Source: a virus
Virus record (IMG/VR): IMGVR_UViG_3300042516_002421
Coordinates: 1 to 64,000 of that record
Direction: 5' to 3' (one strand)
DNA: 64,000 nucleotides
Notes under the pieces: model-generated
What the model was told of the DNA's origin: nothing
Database searches by the model: none
What the model saw: only the letters and a program-made list of their open reading frames with translations
Part shown: piece after piece, positions 40,457-49,481 of the stretch
Layout: each line of letters opens with the position of its first letter
Numbering within the stretch: the first letter of the stretch is position 1
Program-made: the position numbers and the translations under genes

Positions 40457-42955
40457 ATGGCCACTAATGTTGACAAGGCTTTGTATCAAAACCCGGTTGG
40501 GATCGCTGAGGCTGCATCAGGCGAGGAATCGATTGAAATTGAGATCATTGATCCAGAGCAGGTCAATATTGAGATGGGAGGGCTAGAGCTATCTATCACG
40601 CCCGGAAAAGATCCAGATGGGTTCGATGCCAATCTGGCTGAAACCCTCTCTAGAGGCGAGATCGCTATGCTTGCCGGCGAGCTTGCAGAAGACATCAGAA
40701 ACGATCTTGGCTCCCGCACTGAATGGGAGAAGTCATATGTGCAGGGCCTTAAGCTCTTGGGCCTGCAGTATGAAGAAAGAACCGAACCCTGGGATGGCGC
40801 ATGCGGCGTGTTCCACCCGATGATCACCGAGGCTGTGGTTAGGTTTCAATCAGAATCGATTACAGAGACGTTCCCCGCGGCAGGCCCGGTCAAGACAAAA
40901 ATTCTTGGCAAGCAAACGCCTGAGAAAGATGAAGCTGCGGATCGGGTTCAGGCTGACATGAACTACGAACTCACCGAGGTGATGAAAGAGTTCCGCCCTG
41001 AGCATGAGCGTATGCTGTGGAGTCTACCGGCCACTGGATCTGCTTTTAAAAAGGTCTACTACGATCCGTCTCTTGGCCGCCAAGTCAGTATGTTTATCCC
41101 GGCAGAAGACATCATCCTGCCGTATGGAGCTACCGATCTTGACACCTGCTACCGTGTCACGCACGTCTTGCGCAAGACCAAGAGCGAGATCATCAAGCTG
41201 CAGCAGGCTGGCTTTTATTGCGACATTGAGTTGCCAGATCCGGACAGAAGCAAAACGGATATCCAGCAAGCAAAAGACAAAGAGACTGGTTTTTCAGATC
41301 TCAATGACGACCGCTATACGATCTACGAGAGTCATGTTGACTTGGTAATTGACGGCGATCCCTATACGGAAGTTGATGAAGATGATCAGCCTGTTGGCAT
41401 TGCACTGCCATATGTTGTGACCATCCTCAAAGGAACAAATGATGTTCTGGCCATCAGGCGCAATTGGGAAGAAAGCGATCCTCTGCACCTCAAGCGCCAG
41501 CACTTTGTTCACTATCAATACATCCCTGGCTTCGGTGCTTATGGCTTTGGCCTGTTCCATCTGATTGGTGGATATGCCAAGAGCGCAACAAGCATCATGC
41601 GCCAGTTGGTTGATGCTGGTACGTTGTCTAACCTACCGGGTGGCCTTAAGTCTCGGGGCCTGAGGATTAAAGGTGATGACACCCCGATTGCACCGGGTGA
41701 GTTCAGGGATGTAGATATTTCCTCTGGTGCGCTGCGGGACAACATCTTGCCGCTGCCATACAAAGAACCAAGCCAAGTGTTGGCTGCTTTGATGGACAAG
41801 ATCGTAGAAGAGGGACGCAGGTTTGCTTCGACGGCAGACATGAAGATCTCTGATATGTCTGCACAAGCCCCTGTCGGTACGACATTGGCTTTGCTTGAAA
41901 GACAACTCAAAGTGATGACCGCGGTATCTGCGCGTCTGCACTATTCTTTCAAACAAGAACTCAAACTTCTGGCTGGTCTCATTCGAGATTACACGGATGA
42001 TGACTATGACTACGATCCGGTTGATGCACCGCGTAAAGCCAAAAAGTCGGACTACAGCCATGTAGAGATTATCCCGGTCAGTGACCCCAACGCGGCCACC
42101 ATGAGCCAGCGGGTGGTGCAGTATCAAGCCGTCATTCAAATGGCTCAGATGGCACCAGACATCTATGATCTGCCCAAGTTGCACCGCGGCATGCTTGATG
42201 TTTTGGGAATCAAAAACGCTGCAGATCTTGTGCCTTTGCCAGATGACCAGAAGCCCAAAGATCCAGTTTCTGAAAACATGGCGGCGCTCAAGGGTGAGCC
42301 ACTTAAAGCCTTTAGGTATCAGGATCATCAAGCCCACATTCAAGTGCATATGTCGGCCATGCAAGATCCGATCATCATGCAGCTTGTTGGACAAAACCCA
42401 CGGGCTAATCAAATTCAAGCAGCCATGATGGCGCACATTGCCGAGCATGTTGGCTTTGCTTACAAGCAAAAGATCGAGCAACAGCTTGGTATGCCGCTGC
42501 CTCCTGAAGATGAAAAACTGCCGCCGCAGATTGAACTTCAGCTATCGGCCATGATGGCTCAGGCGGCTCAGCAGGTTCTTCAGCAGAGCCAGCAACAAGT
42601 TTCTCAACAGCAGGCCCAGCAGCAAGCGCAAGATCCTGTGATCCAAATGCAACAGCAAGAGTTGCAGCTTCGTGCTCAAGAGTTGCAACTCAAAGCACAA
42701 GAGGTGCAGATCAAAGCTCAGTCGGCCATGCAAGAAGCTGATCTCAAGCAAAAACAAATGGCTATTAGTGCTGCGGCAAGAGCAGATGATCTCAAGTTGA
42801 GAGAGAAACAAGTAGCCGTTGATGCTGCTTTTAAAGCGGACAAACTCGCCGCCGATCAACAACGTGAAGGCGTGCGCATGGGTATCGACATCGCAAAATC
42901 AAAATCTCAACAACGTGCACAAGCACAACAACCAAGGAGTAGGCCCAACCAATGA
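40457..42955 (+). CDS. Portal protein
   Basis: 832 residues. The body (WDGACGVFHPM, AGTLSNLPGGL, PLPYKEPSQVL) is typical of podovirus portals. A very Gln-rich helix of about 120 residues (roughly 695-832; QQQVSQQQAQQQ) forms the C-terminal end, similar to the barrel extension of P22-like portals. It forms the dodecameric ring through which DNA is packed. The next gene overlaps by ATGA. Confidence 0.9.
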   Translation: MATNVDKALYQNPVGIAEAASGEESIEIEIIDPEQVNIEMGGLELSITPGKDPDGFDANLAETLSRGEIAMLAGELAEDIRNDLGSRTEWEKSYVQGLKLLGLQYEERTEPWDGACGVFHPMITEAVVRFQSESITETFPAAGPVKTKILGKQTPEKDEAADRVQADMNYELTEVMKEFRPEHERMLWSLPATGSAFKKVYYDPSLGRQVSMFIPAEDIILPYGATDLDTCYRVTHVLRKTKSEIIKLQQAGFYCDIELPDPDRSKTDIQQAKDKETGFSDLNDDRYTIYESHVDLVIDGDPYTEVDEDDQPVGIALPYVVTILKGTNDVLAIRRNWEESDPLHLKRQHFVHYQYIPGFGAYGFGLFHLIGGYAKSATSIMRQLVDAGTLSNLPGGLKSRGLRIKGDDTPIAPGEFRDVDISSGALRDNILPLPYKEPSQVLAALMDKIVEEGRRFASTADMKISDMSAQAPVGTTLALLERQLKVMTAVSARLHYSFKQELKLLAGLIRDYTDDDYDYDPVDAPRKAKKSDYSHVEIIPVSDPNAATMSQRVVQYQAVIQMAQMAPDIYDLPKLHRGMLDVLGIKNAADLVPLPDDQKPKDPVSENMAALKGEPLKAFRYQDHQAHIQVHMSAMQDPIIMQLVGQNPRANQIQAAMMAHIAEHVGFAYKQKIEQQLGMPLPPEDEKLPPQIELQLSAMMAQAAQQVLQQSQQQVSQQQAQQQAQDPVIQMQQQELQLRAQELQLKAQEVQIKAQSAMQEADLKQKQMAISAAARADDLKLREKQVAVDAAFKADKLAADQQREGVRMGIDIAKSKSQQRAQAQQPRSRPNQ

Positions 42956-43146
42956 TTCAAGATTTCGCACGCGTACTGCGCGAGAAGATACGCTTCGATA
43001 TGAACAACTACGCCGATGATTTGGCTGGTGGTTCATGTCGCTCTTTTGACGAATACCAAAAACTTTGCGGTGTGATCCAGGGTCTCGCTATCGCAGAGCG
43101 TCATTTAATCGACCTTGCAGAGAAAGTTGAAAAATCAGATGAGTGA
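42952..43146 (+). CDS. Small helical protein between portal and co-chaperonin
   Basis: 64 residues (MIQDFARVLREKIRFDMNNYADD), helical. Present between portal and head genes, coupled to both; likely a small head-assembly factor. No motif. Confidence 0.6.
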   Translation: MIQDFARVLREKIRFDMNNYADDLAGGSCRSFDEYQKLCGVIQGLAIAERHLIDLAEKVEKSDE

Positions 43147-43573
43147 AATTCTCCTGCCCCCAGGTATCAGCCTGCCACCAACCATCCAGCCAATTCAAAA
43201 GCCCACGGAAGATTCTTCGTCTGAAGAAAAAGCGACGAGTTTGCCCAGGCCAACAGGTTGGAAAATACTCTGCATCGTGCCAGACGTTTCCGAAAAACTT
43301 GACGGCACAGACTTGGACTTGGTCAAACCAACGTCCATTTTGAAACAAGAAGAACACGCCACCACGGTGCTGTTCGTCTTGGAAGTTGGCCCCGACGCAT
43401 ACAAAGACCAAGCCAAGTTTCCCACTGGCGCTTGGTGCAAAAAGGGCGATTTCATCTTGGTGCGCACGTACTCGGGTACGCGGTTCAAGATTTTTGGCAA
43501 AGAGTTTCGACTGATCAATGACGATCAGGTGGACGCAGTGGTGCAAGATCCGCGTGGTTTGACACGCGCCTAA
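43139..43573 (+). CDS. GroES-like co-chaperonin
   Basis: 144 residues from the ATG at 43139. The C-terminal 100 residues fit the Cpn10 fold: GWKILCIVPDV at the start, then VLEVGPDAYKD, CKKGDFILVRTYSGTRFKIFGKEFRLINDDQVDAVV. The N-terminal 40 residues are Pro-rich. Phage GroES analogues (T4 gp31) pair with host GroEL to fold the capsid protein; location before the scaffold and capsid genes supports this. Confidence 0.8.
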   Translation: MSEILLPPGISLPPTIQPIQKPTEDSSSEEKATSLPRPTGWKILCIVPDVSEKLDGTDLDLVKPTSILKQEEHATTVLFVLEVGPDAYKDQAKFPTGAWCKKGDFILVRTYSGTRFKIFGKEFRLINDDQVDAVVQDPRGLTRA

Positions 43574-43582
43574 GGAGTACTC

Positions 43583-44554
43583 ATGGCAAACGAATTTAAA
43601 TTTCCGGATGAACAGCCGGAGAATAAAGCCGAACCTGAAAAGGAAGTGGCTAGTTCTGCTGAAGAAGTAGAAATTGAGATTGTTGACGACACCCCTGAGA
43701 AGGATCGTGGTCGCAAACCTCTTGATCGAGAGGTGGCAGATCCTAATGATGATGAGCTTGACTCGTATACAGAAGGTGTCAAGAAACGCCTGAAGGAACT
43801 AACTCATGCTCGCCATGATGAGCGTCGAGCAAAAGAAGCACTAGCCCGTGAAAAGATTGAGCAGGAGCGCCTGCTTATGGCCGTCATGGATGAAAACAAA
43901 CGGCTCAAGCAGTACGTCAAAACTGGCACTGAGCAGTATGCAACCATGGCTCAACAGGCAGCAGAAGCCAAGCTAGAAAAAGCAAGGCGGGATCTGAAAG
44001 CTGCTCAAGAGGTATACGATACTGACGCCATCATTGCTGCTCAAGAAGCACTGGCTGAAGCTAAGTGGGAGACACAAAATGTAAAAAATTTCCAGTCAAC
44101 CTCTTTACAACAGCCTCAAGAAGATGTACAAATTCAACAACCGCAAACCCAACAAGTTCGGGCCGACGAAAAGACACTGCGCTGGCAGGCAAAAAACCAG
44201 TGGTTCGGCTCGGATGGGTTTGAGGAAATCACCAGCTACGCACTAGGGCTGCATAAAAAACTAGTTGCCAACGGGTACGACCCGCGAAGTGATGATTATT
44301 TCGAGCAGATAGATGCTCGCGTACATTCCAAGTTCCCAGAAATTTTTGGGGAGGCGGAAGAAAAGCCACGGTCGCAAGTTTCCCAAGCGGCACCGGCTAA
44401 AAAACCTACATCTGTTGTGGCCCCTGCCAGTCGTTCGACCGGCAGAAAAAAGGTTGAACTAACACCGTCGCAAGCCGCGTTGGTGAAAAAATTTAATCTT
44501 GATCCGCAAAAGTATGCACAGGAAGTTTTGAAACTGGAGTCGCAAAATGGTTGA
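43583..44554 (+). CDS. Scaffolding protein (probable)
   Basis: 323 residues, highly charged and helical (about 70-190 coiled coil), acidic N-terminus (EEVEIEIVDDTPEKD), a C-terminal basic end. Composition, size and place between portal and capsid are those of scaffolding proteins. Begins after AAGGAGTACTC. Confidence 0.75.
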   Translation: MANEFKFPDEQPENKAEPEKEVASSAEEVEIEIVDDTPEKDRGRKPLDREVADPNDDELDSYTEGVKKRLKELTHARHDERRAKEALAREKIEQERLLMAVMDENKRLKQYVKTGTEQYATMAQQAAEAKLEKARRDLKAAQEVYDTDAIIAAQEALAEAKWETQNVKNFQSTSLQQPQEDVQIQQPQTQQVRADEKTLRWQAKNQWFGSDGFEEITSYALGLHKKLVANGYDPRSDDYFEQIDARVHSKFPEIFGEAEEKPRSQVSQAAPAKKPTSVVAPASRSTGRKKVELTPSQAALVKKFNLDPQKYAQEVLKLESQNG

Positions 44555-45005
44555 AACACAAGATCGCAATCCTCGTGAATTGAAGTCACGCGAAAAATCT
44601 GCTCGTGCAGTGTATGTACCGCCGAGCAACCTGCCTGATCCGACACCTGAGCCGGGCTGGGTGTACCACTGGGTTGGTACGCACATCTTGGGACAGGCCA
44701 ATCCTACCAACGTATCCCAAAAGATGCGTGAGGGTTGGGAGCCGGTGAAAGCAACGGACCATCCGGAACTGATGCTCTTGGGTAACGAAAAGACAGGCAA
44801 CGTGGAGATTGGTGGGCTCATGCTCTGCAAGATGCCATCCGAACGCTTCCGTTCCCGTCAGGACTATTACAACAAGCAAGCTCAGGGCCAGATGGACTCA
44901 GTGGACAACCACTTTTTGAGAAACAATGACCCGCGTATGCCGCTGTTTTCGGACAAGAAATCGTCCACGACACGGGGTGCCGGGTTTGGTTCTGGTTCAA
45001 AGTAA
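44547..45005 (+). CDS. Conserved head-region protein
   Basis: 152 residues. YVPPSNLPDPTPEPGWVYHWVGTHILGQANPTNVSQKMREGWEPV is a segment I associate with a conserved phage head-module family. Function unknown; may act in capsid assembly. Overlaps the scaffold stop by 8 bases. Confidence 0.65.
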   Translation: MVETQDRNPRELKSREKSARAVYVPPSNLPDPTPEPGWVYHWVGTHILGQANPTNVSQKMREGWEPVKATDHPELMLLGNEKTGNVEIGGLMLCKMPSERFRSRQDYYNKQAQGQMDSVDNHFLRNNDPRMPLFSDKKSSTTRGAGFGSGSK

Positions 45006-45018
45006 CAAGGAGTAATTC

Positions 45019-45630
45019 ATGGCATATCCTACCGTCGATAAGACGTATGGATTCAAGGCTATCAATCGACTTGATGGTCTTCCGTACGCAGGTCAGACTC
45101 GTCTGATCCCTATTGCGGCCAGCTACGCTACCGCAATCCTCAATGGCGACACCGTTGCCGTTGACACCACGGGTTTTCTCGTGGCCAAAACCACCAGCAA
45201 CTCCGGTGATGCCATCGGTGTTATGGTTGGTTGCCAGTACGTAAACTCGCTCGGCCAAACCGTGCAGTCGCAGTACTATCCCGCCGCCGCATCGACTTCT
45301 ACCAATCTGGCTTACGCCTACGTGGTGGATGATCCGTTTGCGACGTTCAAGGTTGTTGCCGCAGCCAACTCCACCACGACTACCCCTTCCGGGTACACCC
45401 GTGCGCTGGTTGGCTCGAACGTGGCGATGGCTACTGCTACCGGCTCGACTGCCACTGGCGATTCCGCCTACGGCATCAACGGTGCATCGGCTGACACCAC
45501 CAGCACCTTGCCCATCCGTGTGGTTGATGTTGTGCCTGAAACTTCCTATATCTCTGGTGGTACCACGTACTACTACGAGTTCATTGTGAAGTTCAACCAA
45601 CATCAGTACCTCGACACGACCGGCGTCTAA
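45019..45630 (+). CDS. Capsid-associated protein, possible decoration protein
   Basis: 203 residues, beta-rich, low in charge (MAYPTVDKTYGFKAINRLDG ... YAGQTRLIPIA). Directly upstream of the capsid gene with AAGGAGTAATTC. Position and composition suggest a capsid stabilising or decoration protein. Confidence 0.55.
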   Translation: MAYPTVDKTYGFKAINRLDGLPYAGQTRLIPIAASYATAILNGDTVAVDTTGFLVAKTTSNSGDAIGVMVGCQYVNSLGQTVQSQYYPAAASTSTNLAYAYVVDDPFATFKVVAAANSTTTTPSGYTRALVGSNVAMATATGSTATGDSAYGINGASADTTSTLPIRVVDVVPETSYISGGTTYYYEFIVKFNQHQYLDTTGV

Positions 45631-45646
45631 TAAGGAGTACTGAAAA

Positions 45647-46579
45647 ATGGCTATTTCACGCGCACAACTGCTCAAAGAACTGCTCCCCGGCTTGAACGCT
45701 CTGTTCGGCATGGAGTACGCCCGTTACGGCGAAGAGCACAAGGAAATCTACGAGACCGAGAAATCGGAGCGTAGCTTTGAAGAAGAGACCAAGCTGTCGG
45801 GCTTCTCCGCTGCACCTGTCAAGAACGAGGGCTCTGCCATCGCTTACGACAATGCGCAGGAAGCGTTTACCGCCCGCTACACCCACGAGACCATTGCTCT
45901 GGGCTTCTCGATCACCGAAGAGGCAATCGAGGACAACCTGTACGACAGCCTGTCTGCTCGTTACACCAAAGCTCTGGCCCGTGCTATGGCCTACACCAAG
46001 CAGGTCAAGGCTGCAGCCGTCATCAACAACGGCTTCAACGGTGCATACGCTGGCGGTGATGGCGTCTCGTTGTTTGGCAACAACAGCTCGGGCACCCGTG
46101 TTGGCCACCCCCTGGTTTCGGGCGGTGTCAACTACAACAGCCCGACCACTGGTGTTGACCTTAACGAGACCGCTCTGGAAAACGCTGTGATTCAAATCGC
46201 TGCGTGGACCGACGAGCGTGGCCTGCTGATCGCAGCCAAGCCCCGTAAGATGGTGATCCCCCCGAGCCTGATGTTCGTTGCCAAGCGTCTGCTTGACACC
46301 GAGCTGCGGGTTGCAACTGCTGATAACGACATCAACGCTATCAAGCAGATGGGTGCCATCCCCGAGGGCTACACCGTCAACCACTTCTTCACCGATCCGA
46401 ACGCATGGTTCCTGACCACCGACGTTCCCAACGGTCTGAAGCACTTCGAGCGTATGCCCCTGGCAAACTCGATGGACGGTGATTTCGATACCGGCAACGT
46501 GCGCTACAAGGCTCGTGAGCGTTACAGCTTCGGCTGGAGCGATCCGCTGGGTATGTGGGGTTCTGCAGGCTCGTCCTGA
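45647..46579 (+). CDS. Major capsid protein
   Basis: 310 residues. The opening MAISRAQLLKELLPGLNALFGMEY, the FEEETKLSGF loop and RYTHETIALGFSITEEAIEDN resemble HK97-fold capsid proteins of the Mu/SU10 type. It follows scaffold and precedes a strong terminator, typical for the most abundant virion protein. TAAGGAGTACTGAAAA is a strong ribosome-binding site. Confidence 0.85.
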   Translation: MAISRAQLLKELLPGLNALFGMEYARYGEEHKEIYETEKSERSFEEETKLSGFSAAPVKNEGSAIAYDNAQEAFTARYTHETIALGFSITEEAIEDNLYDSLSARYTKALARAMAYTKQVKAAAVINNGFNGAYAGGDGVSLFGNNSSGTRVGHPLVSGGVNYNSPTTGVDLNETALENAVIQIAAWTDERGLLIAAKPRKMVIPPSLMFVAKRLLDTELRVATADNDINAIKQMGAIPEGYTVNHFFTDPNAWFLTTDVPNGLKHFERMPLANSMDGDFDTGNVRYKARERYSFGWSDPLGMWGSAGSS

Positions 46580-46591
46580 TGACTTCACCGG

Positions 46592-46619
46592 AAAAAGGGG
46601 CCTTGTGCCCCTTTTTCTT
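46592..46619 (+). terminator. Intrinsic terminator after capsid gene
   Basis: AAAAAGGGGC (46592-46601) and GCCCCTTTTT (46607-46616) form a perfect stem with a CTTGT loop, followed by more T-rich sequence. Confidence 0.85.
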
Positions 46620-46631
46620 TTCCTGTATATT
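46603..46631 (+). promoter_or_regulatory. Possible promoter overlapping the terminator
   Basis: TTGTGC (46603-46608, 3/6), 17-bp spacer, TATATT (46626-46631, 5/6). The -35 lies in the terminator loop and 3' arm. It would restart transcription for the downstream virion genes. Confidence 0.4.
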
Positions 46632-46720
46632 GTGCGTATCCCGGGGTCATCCGGTATTGCTGACAGGTCCCGGCCTGACGACATGCAGACAGCAGTACCC
46701 CAATCGCATGTGAGGATCAA

Positions 46721-47251
46721 ATGGCTAACACCACCTTCAACGGCCCGGTTCGATCGCAGAACGGCTTCCAGACTATTTCCATCGACGCAACCACTGGGGT
46801 TGTTACCACCGCTCCTGTTTCTATGGGCGTTTCTGGCATTGTTGCCGCCCCGGTTGCTCTGGCTGACGCCAGCGCCACTTTGACCGCCGCAGCCAACGCT
46901 GGTGGCATGGTCAATATCGTCCCTAACGGTACGCAGGACAACACCTACACGCTGCCTGCGCCTGTTGCTGGCACTTCGTTTGTGTTTGTGTACGGCGGCG
47001 GCGCAGCAGATGCTACCGACTTCATCATCAACACGGGTTCGAACACCAACTACTTCATTGGTGGTGTAGCTTTCCATGACACCGATGATGGCGCAGCTTC
47101 TGTTGTGTTCTCTGACGGCAACTCCAATTCCAAACTGCAAGTGAATGTACCTGCTTCTGCTCAAATCACCGTGATTGCCAAAGACGCCACAAACTGGCAA
47201 GTGTTTGGCACGGTGGTTGGCGCAACCGCCCCTACGTTTGCTGACCAGTAA
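46721..47251 (+). CDS. Virion structural protein
   Basis: 176 residues, Ala/Thr/Gly-rich beta protein (MANTTFNGPVRSQNGFQT). GTGAGG upstream. Probably a capsid decoration or head-fibre protein; no domain recognised. Confidence 0.6.
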   Translation: MANTTFNGPVRSQNGFQTISIDATTGVVTTAPVSMGVSGIVAAPVALADASATLTAAANAGGMVNIVPNGTQDNTYTLPAPVAGTSFVFVYGGGAADATDFIINTGSNTNYFIGGVAFHDTDDGAASVVFSDGNSNSKLQVNVPASAQITVIAKDATNWQVFGTVVGATAPTFADQ

Positions 47252-47263
47252 TAGGAGCGCATC

Positions 47264-47764
47264 ATGACGATGCAGTTTGACGTAAAGTCGAAACACATGT
47301 CCTCTCCGGGCGTGGCGGTAAACTACCGAACACGCCTCAAAGGGGCCGTTGTGTCGGCAAACACTAGTGCGGCCACTCGTAATACCGTGTTTGCAAACAA
47401 CGTGACGCAAACGGGTACTTACGGGCGGTCTACGAACACTGTGACGGTGACCATAACAAGTCACGGCCTTACTTCTGGGGACCGCGTTTGGTTGGACTTT
47501 TCTGCTGGCACAGGCGGCACTGCAACAGACAACATCTATGCGGTTACGGTGTCGGACGCCAACACGTTTACGGTAACGGACTCTGCCAGTGGCACCATCA
47601 CCGGCTCCCCTGCGGTGTCAATGTACGCTGACATCCTGATGGAAGCAGATTCGTACAACGCGACTGCGTTTCCTGTGGTGATTCCGGGCGAAGGAATTCT
47701 GGCCAAAGACGGTATTTTTGTTGGCTTGGTTGCAAACGTAACAACCACTTTGTTCTATGGCTGA
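47264..47764 (+). CDS. Virion structural protein
   Basis: 166 residues, beta-rich (VTVTITSHGLTSGDRVWLDF). The ITSHG...GDRV stretch resembles the Ser/Thr-rich insertion in 3314..5245 (INDTSHGAITGDFV). Overlaps the next gene by 8 bases. Role unknown. Confidence 0.6.
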   Translation: MTMQFDVKSKHMSSPGVAVNYRTRLKGAVVSANTSAATRNTVFANNVTQTGTYGRSTNTVTVTITSHGLTSGDRVWLDFSAGTGGTATDNIYAVTVSDANTFTVTDSASGTITGSPAVSMYADILMEADSYNATAFPVVIPGEGILAKDGIFVGLVANVTTTLFYG

Positions 47765-48494
47765 AGAAAAGACTATCGACCTCAGTGGGCGCAAGCTGTT
47801 TATTGCCATTCCGGCGTACGACGGGAAGGTGAATATCAAGCTCGCTTATACGCTTGCGCAACTGATGCCGATGGCTTTGCGGGTAGGGGTGTCGGTCAAG
47901 ATGGGGCATGTATCTGGCTGCTCCATCATCACGATGGCTCGCAACATGTTGGTGGACGAGTTTCTCAAGTCCGACTGCACCGACTTGCTCTTCATTGACG
48001 CCGATGTGGTTGCTACGCCTGACCAGATTCTGCGTTTGATGGCGCAGAGCGGGAACAAGGATATCACCGCTGGCGCATACCCCCGCCGTCGCAAAGACAA
48101 GATGTTCTTCATGGATCTGCACTTTGACGAAAACGGTGACCCCGAGTTCGAAGGTTCCATGATGCGCATCTTGCGTGTTGGCACGGGGTTTATGCTGGTT
48201 CGTCGCAATGTTGTTGAGCATCTGGCAGAAAAGGCAGAGCGATACCTTGGCCAGGACGGCATTGGGCAGGTTGCCAACGTGTTTGAGTTCACGCTCAAGG
48301 ACGGCAAGTTTGTGGGCGAGGACTACTCGTTTTGTGACAAGGCGCGTGCAGAGGGTTTCAAGGTCTGGATTGACGTTGAGATCAGTTTGCCGCATATTGG
48401 CACAGAAGAGTTCACAAACGATTTCCGCCAAGAAGTGGTGGTGCCGTTGCTTGAAGAAATCCGCAAGTCCAAGTTGAAAGTCGCAAATGGCTAA
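47757..48494 (+). CDS. GT-A type glycosyltransferase
   Basis: 245 residues. IAIPAYDGKVN opens a nucleotide-sugar binding fold; LLFIDADVV has the DxD metal site (Asp81, Asp83); GEDYSFCDKA is the acceptor-side ED motif. This is a family 2-like transferase found in head modules of several phages; it may glycosylate virion proteins or the host surface. Not a DNA-base modifier by any visible motif. Confidence 0.8.
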   Translation: MAEEKTIDLSGRKLFIAIPAYDGKVNIKLAYTLAQLMPMALRVGVSVKMGHVSGCSIITMARNMLVDEFLKSDCTDLLFIDADVVATPDQILRLMAQSGNKDITAGAYPRRRKDKMFFMDLHFDENGDPEFEGSMMRILRVGTGFMLVRRNVVEHLAEKAERYLGQDGIGQVANVFEFTLKDGKFVGEDYSFCDKARAEGFKVWIDVEISLPHIGTEEFTNDFRQEVVVPLLEEIRKSKLKVANG

Positions 48495-48741
48495 GACCGC
48501 AGCATGGCAGCGCAAGGAAGGCAAGAACCCCAAGGGCGGACTCAACGCCAAGGGGCGTGCCTCCTACAACAAAGCCAATCCGGGCAAGCCGGGGCTCAAG
48601 CCCCCGCAGCCCCAAGGCGGAGCACGCCGCGACTCCTTCTGTGCCAGGATGTCTGGGATGAAGGCCAAAATGACCGGCGAGAAAGCCAAGAAGGACCCAA
48701 ACAGCCGTATCAACAAAAGCCTGAGGGCGTGGAACTGCTGA
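48487..48741 (+). CDS. Small basic phage protein (DUF6321-like)
   Basis: 84 residues: AWQRKEGKNPKGGLNAKGRASYN and RRDSFCARMSGMKAK. This family is conserved in tailed phages from aquatic bacteria; function unknown. The basic charge suggests DNA or capsid interior association. Confidence 0.7.
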   Translation: MAKTAAWQRKEGKNPKGGLNAKGRASYNKANPGKPGLKPPQPQGGARRDSFCARMSGMKAKMTGEKAKKDPNSRINKSLRAWNC

Positions 48742-48742
48742 A

Positions 48743-48991
48743 ATGGATGTAACGCTGTGGAACGCTGCGCTCTCCCTCGTCTCCGCCCTGATTTTGTTCT
48801 GGGTGAAGATGTCCACGGACGAGATGAAGCGCATTCAGATTCTTCTCAACCGCACCCGAGAAGAGATTGCGAAGGAGTATGTCACCAAGTCAGAGGTGCA
48901 TAACGACATCAATCGCGTTTTAGATCGGATAGATCGGCTTGAGAAAAAAATTGATGACTTTATGAAGGAGCAGCGCAGTGCCCTCGGTTAG
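48743..48991 (+). CDS. Small TM/coiled-coil protein
   Basis: 82 residues: an N-terminal TM helix (about 5-22, LWNAALSLVSALILFWV), then a coiled coil (EVHNDINRVLDRIDRLEKKI). The shape fits membrane-associated phage accessory proteins (spanin- or holin-partner-like). Overlaps the next gene. Confidence 0.6.
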   Translation: MDVTLWNAALSLVSALILFWVKMSTDEMKRIQILLNRTREEIAKEYVTKSEVHNDINRVLDRIDRLEKKIDDFMKEQRSALG

Positions 48992-49469
48992 CAAGAAACA
49001 ACACAACTTGATGGCTATGGTGGCCAATGACCCTGCTGCTGCTAAGCGTGTAGGAATCCCCCAGTCTGTCGGCAAGGAGTTTATGAAGGCAGACAAGGGA
49101 AGGCGGTTTGGATCTAGTGAAAGCCAACCAAATAAACAGGCTATCAATAAACCCAAAACCAATCAAGGCAAACAAGAACTTTTTGCAAGAGGTGGTGACA
49201 TGAAAGAATCCAAGGCAATGGTTAAGAAAGAAATTGGCTTTATGAAAAAAGCCGGCGCTCCAAAATCTATGATCAAGCACGAGGAGTCAGAGATGAAAAG
49301 CATGAAGAAAATGGCCAACGGTGGTATCACCAAAGCCAAAATGGGTGTTGTCAAGACTGCTGCTCCAAGCCGTGACGGCATGGCTGCCAAGGGCAAGACC
49401 AAAGGTACGCAGGTCAAAATGGCTGGCAGCAAGCCCCTTGGTATGAAAAAGGGCGGCTACGCCTGCTAA
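48978..49469 (+). CDS. Basic KKQHNLM-type phage protein
   Basis: 163 residues, GTG start with AAGGAG upstream. KKQHNLMAMVANDPAAAKRVGIPQSVGKEFMKADKG is a block known from aquatic phage genomes; the second half is Lys/Gly/Met-rich with MKKMANGGITK and MAAKGKTKG. Function unknown, probably virion-associated. Confidence 0.65.
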   Translation: MPSVSKKQHNLMAMVANDPAAAKRVGIPQSVGKEFMKADKGRRFGSSESQPNKQAINKPKTNQGKQELFARGGDMKESKAMVKKEIGFMKKAGAPKSMIKHEESEMKSMKKMANGGITKAKMGVVKTAAPSRDGMAAKGKTKGTQVKMAGSKPLGMKKGGYAC

Positions 49470-49481
49470 TAGGAGGCCATC

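Noticed and set aside
45656-47464. 602-codon minus-strand frame opposite the capsid genes
   Set aside because: It runs antisense across the capsid gene, the terminator and two virion genes, without domains or start signals.
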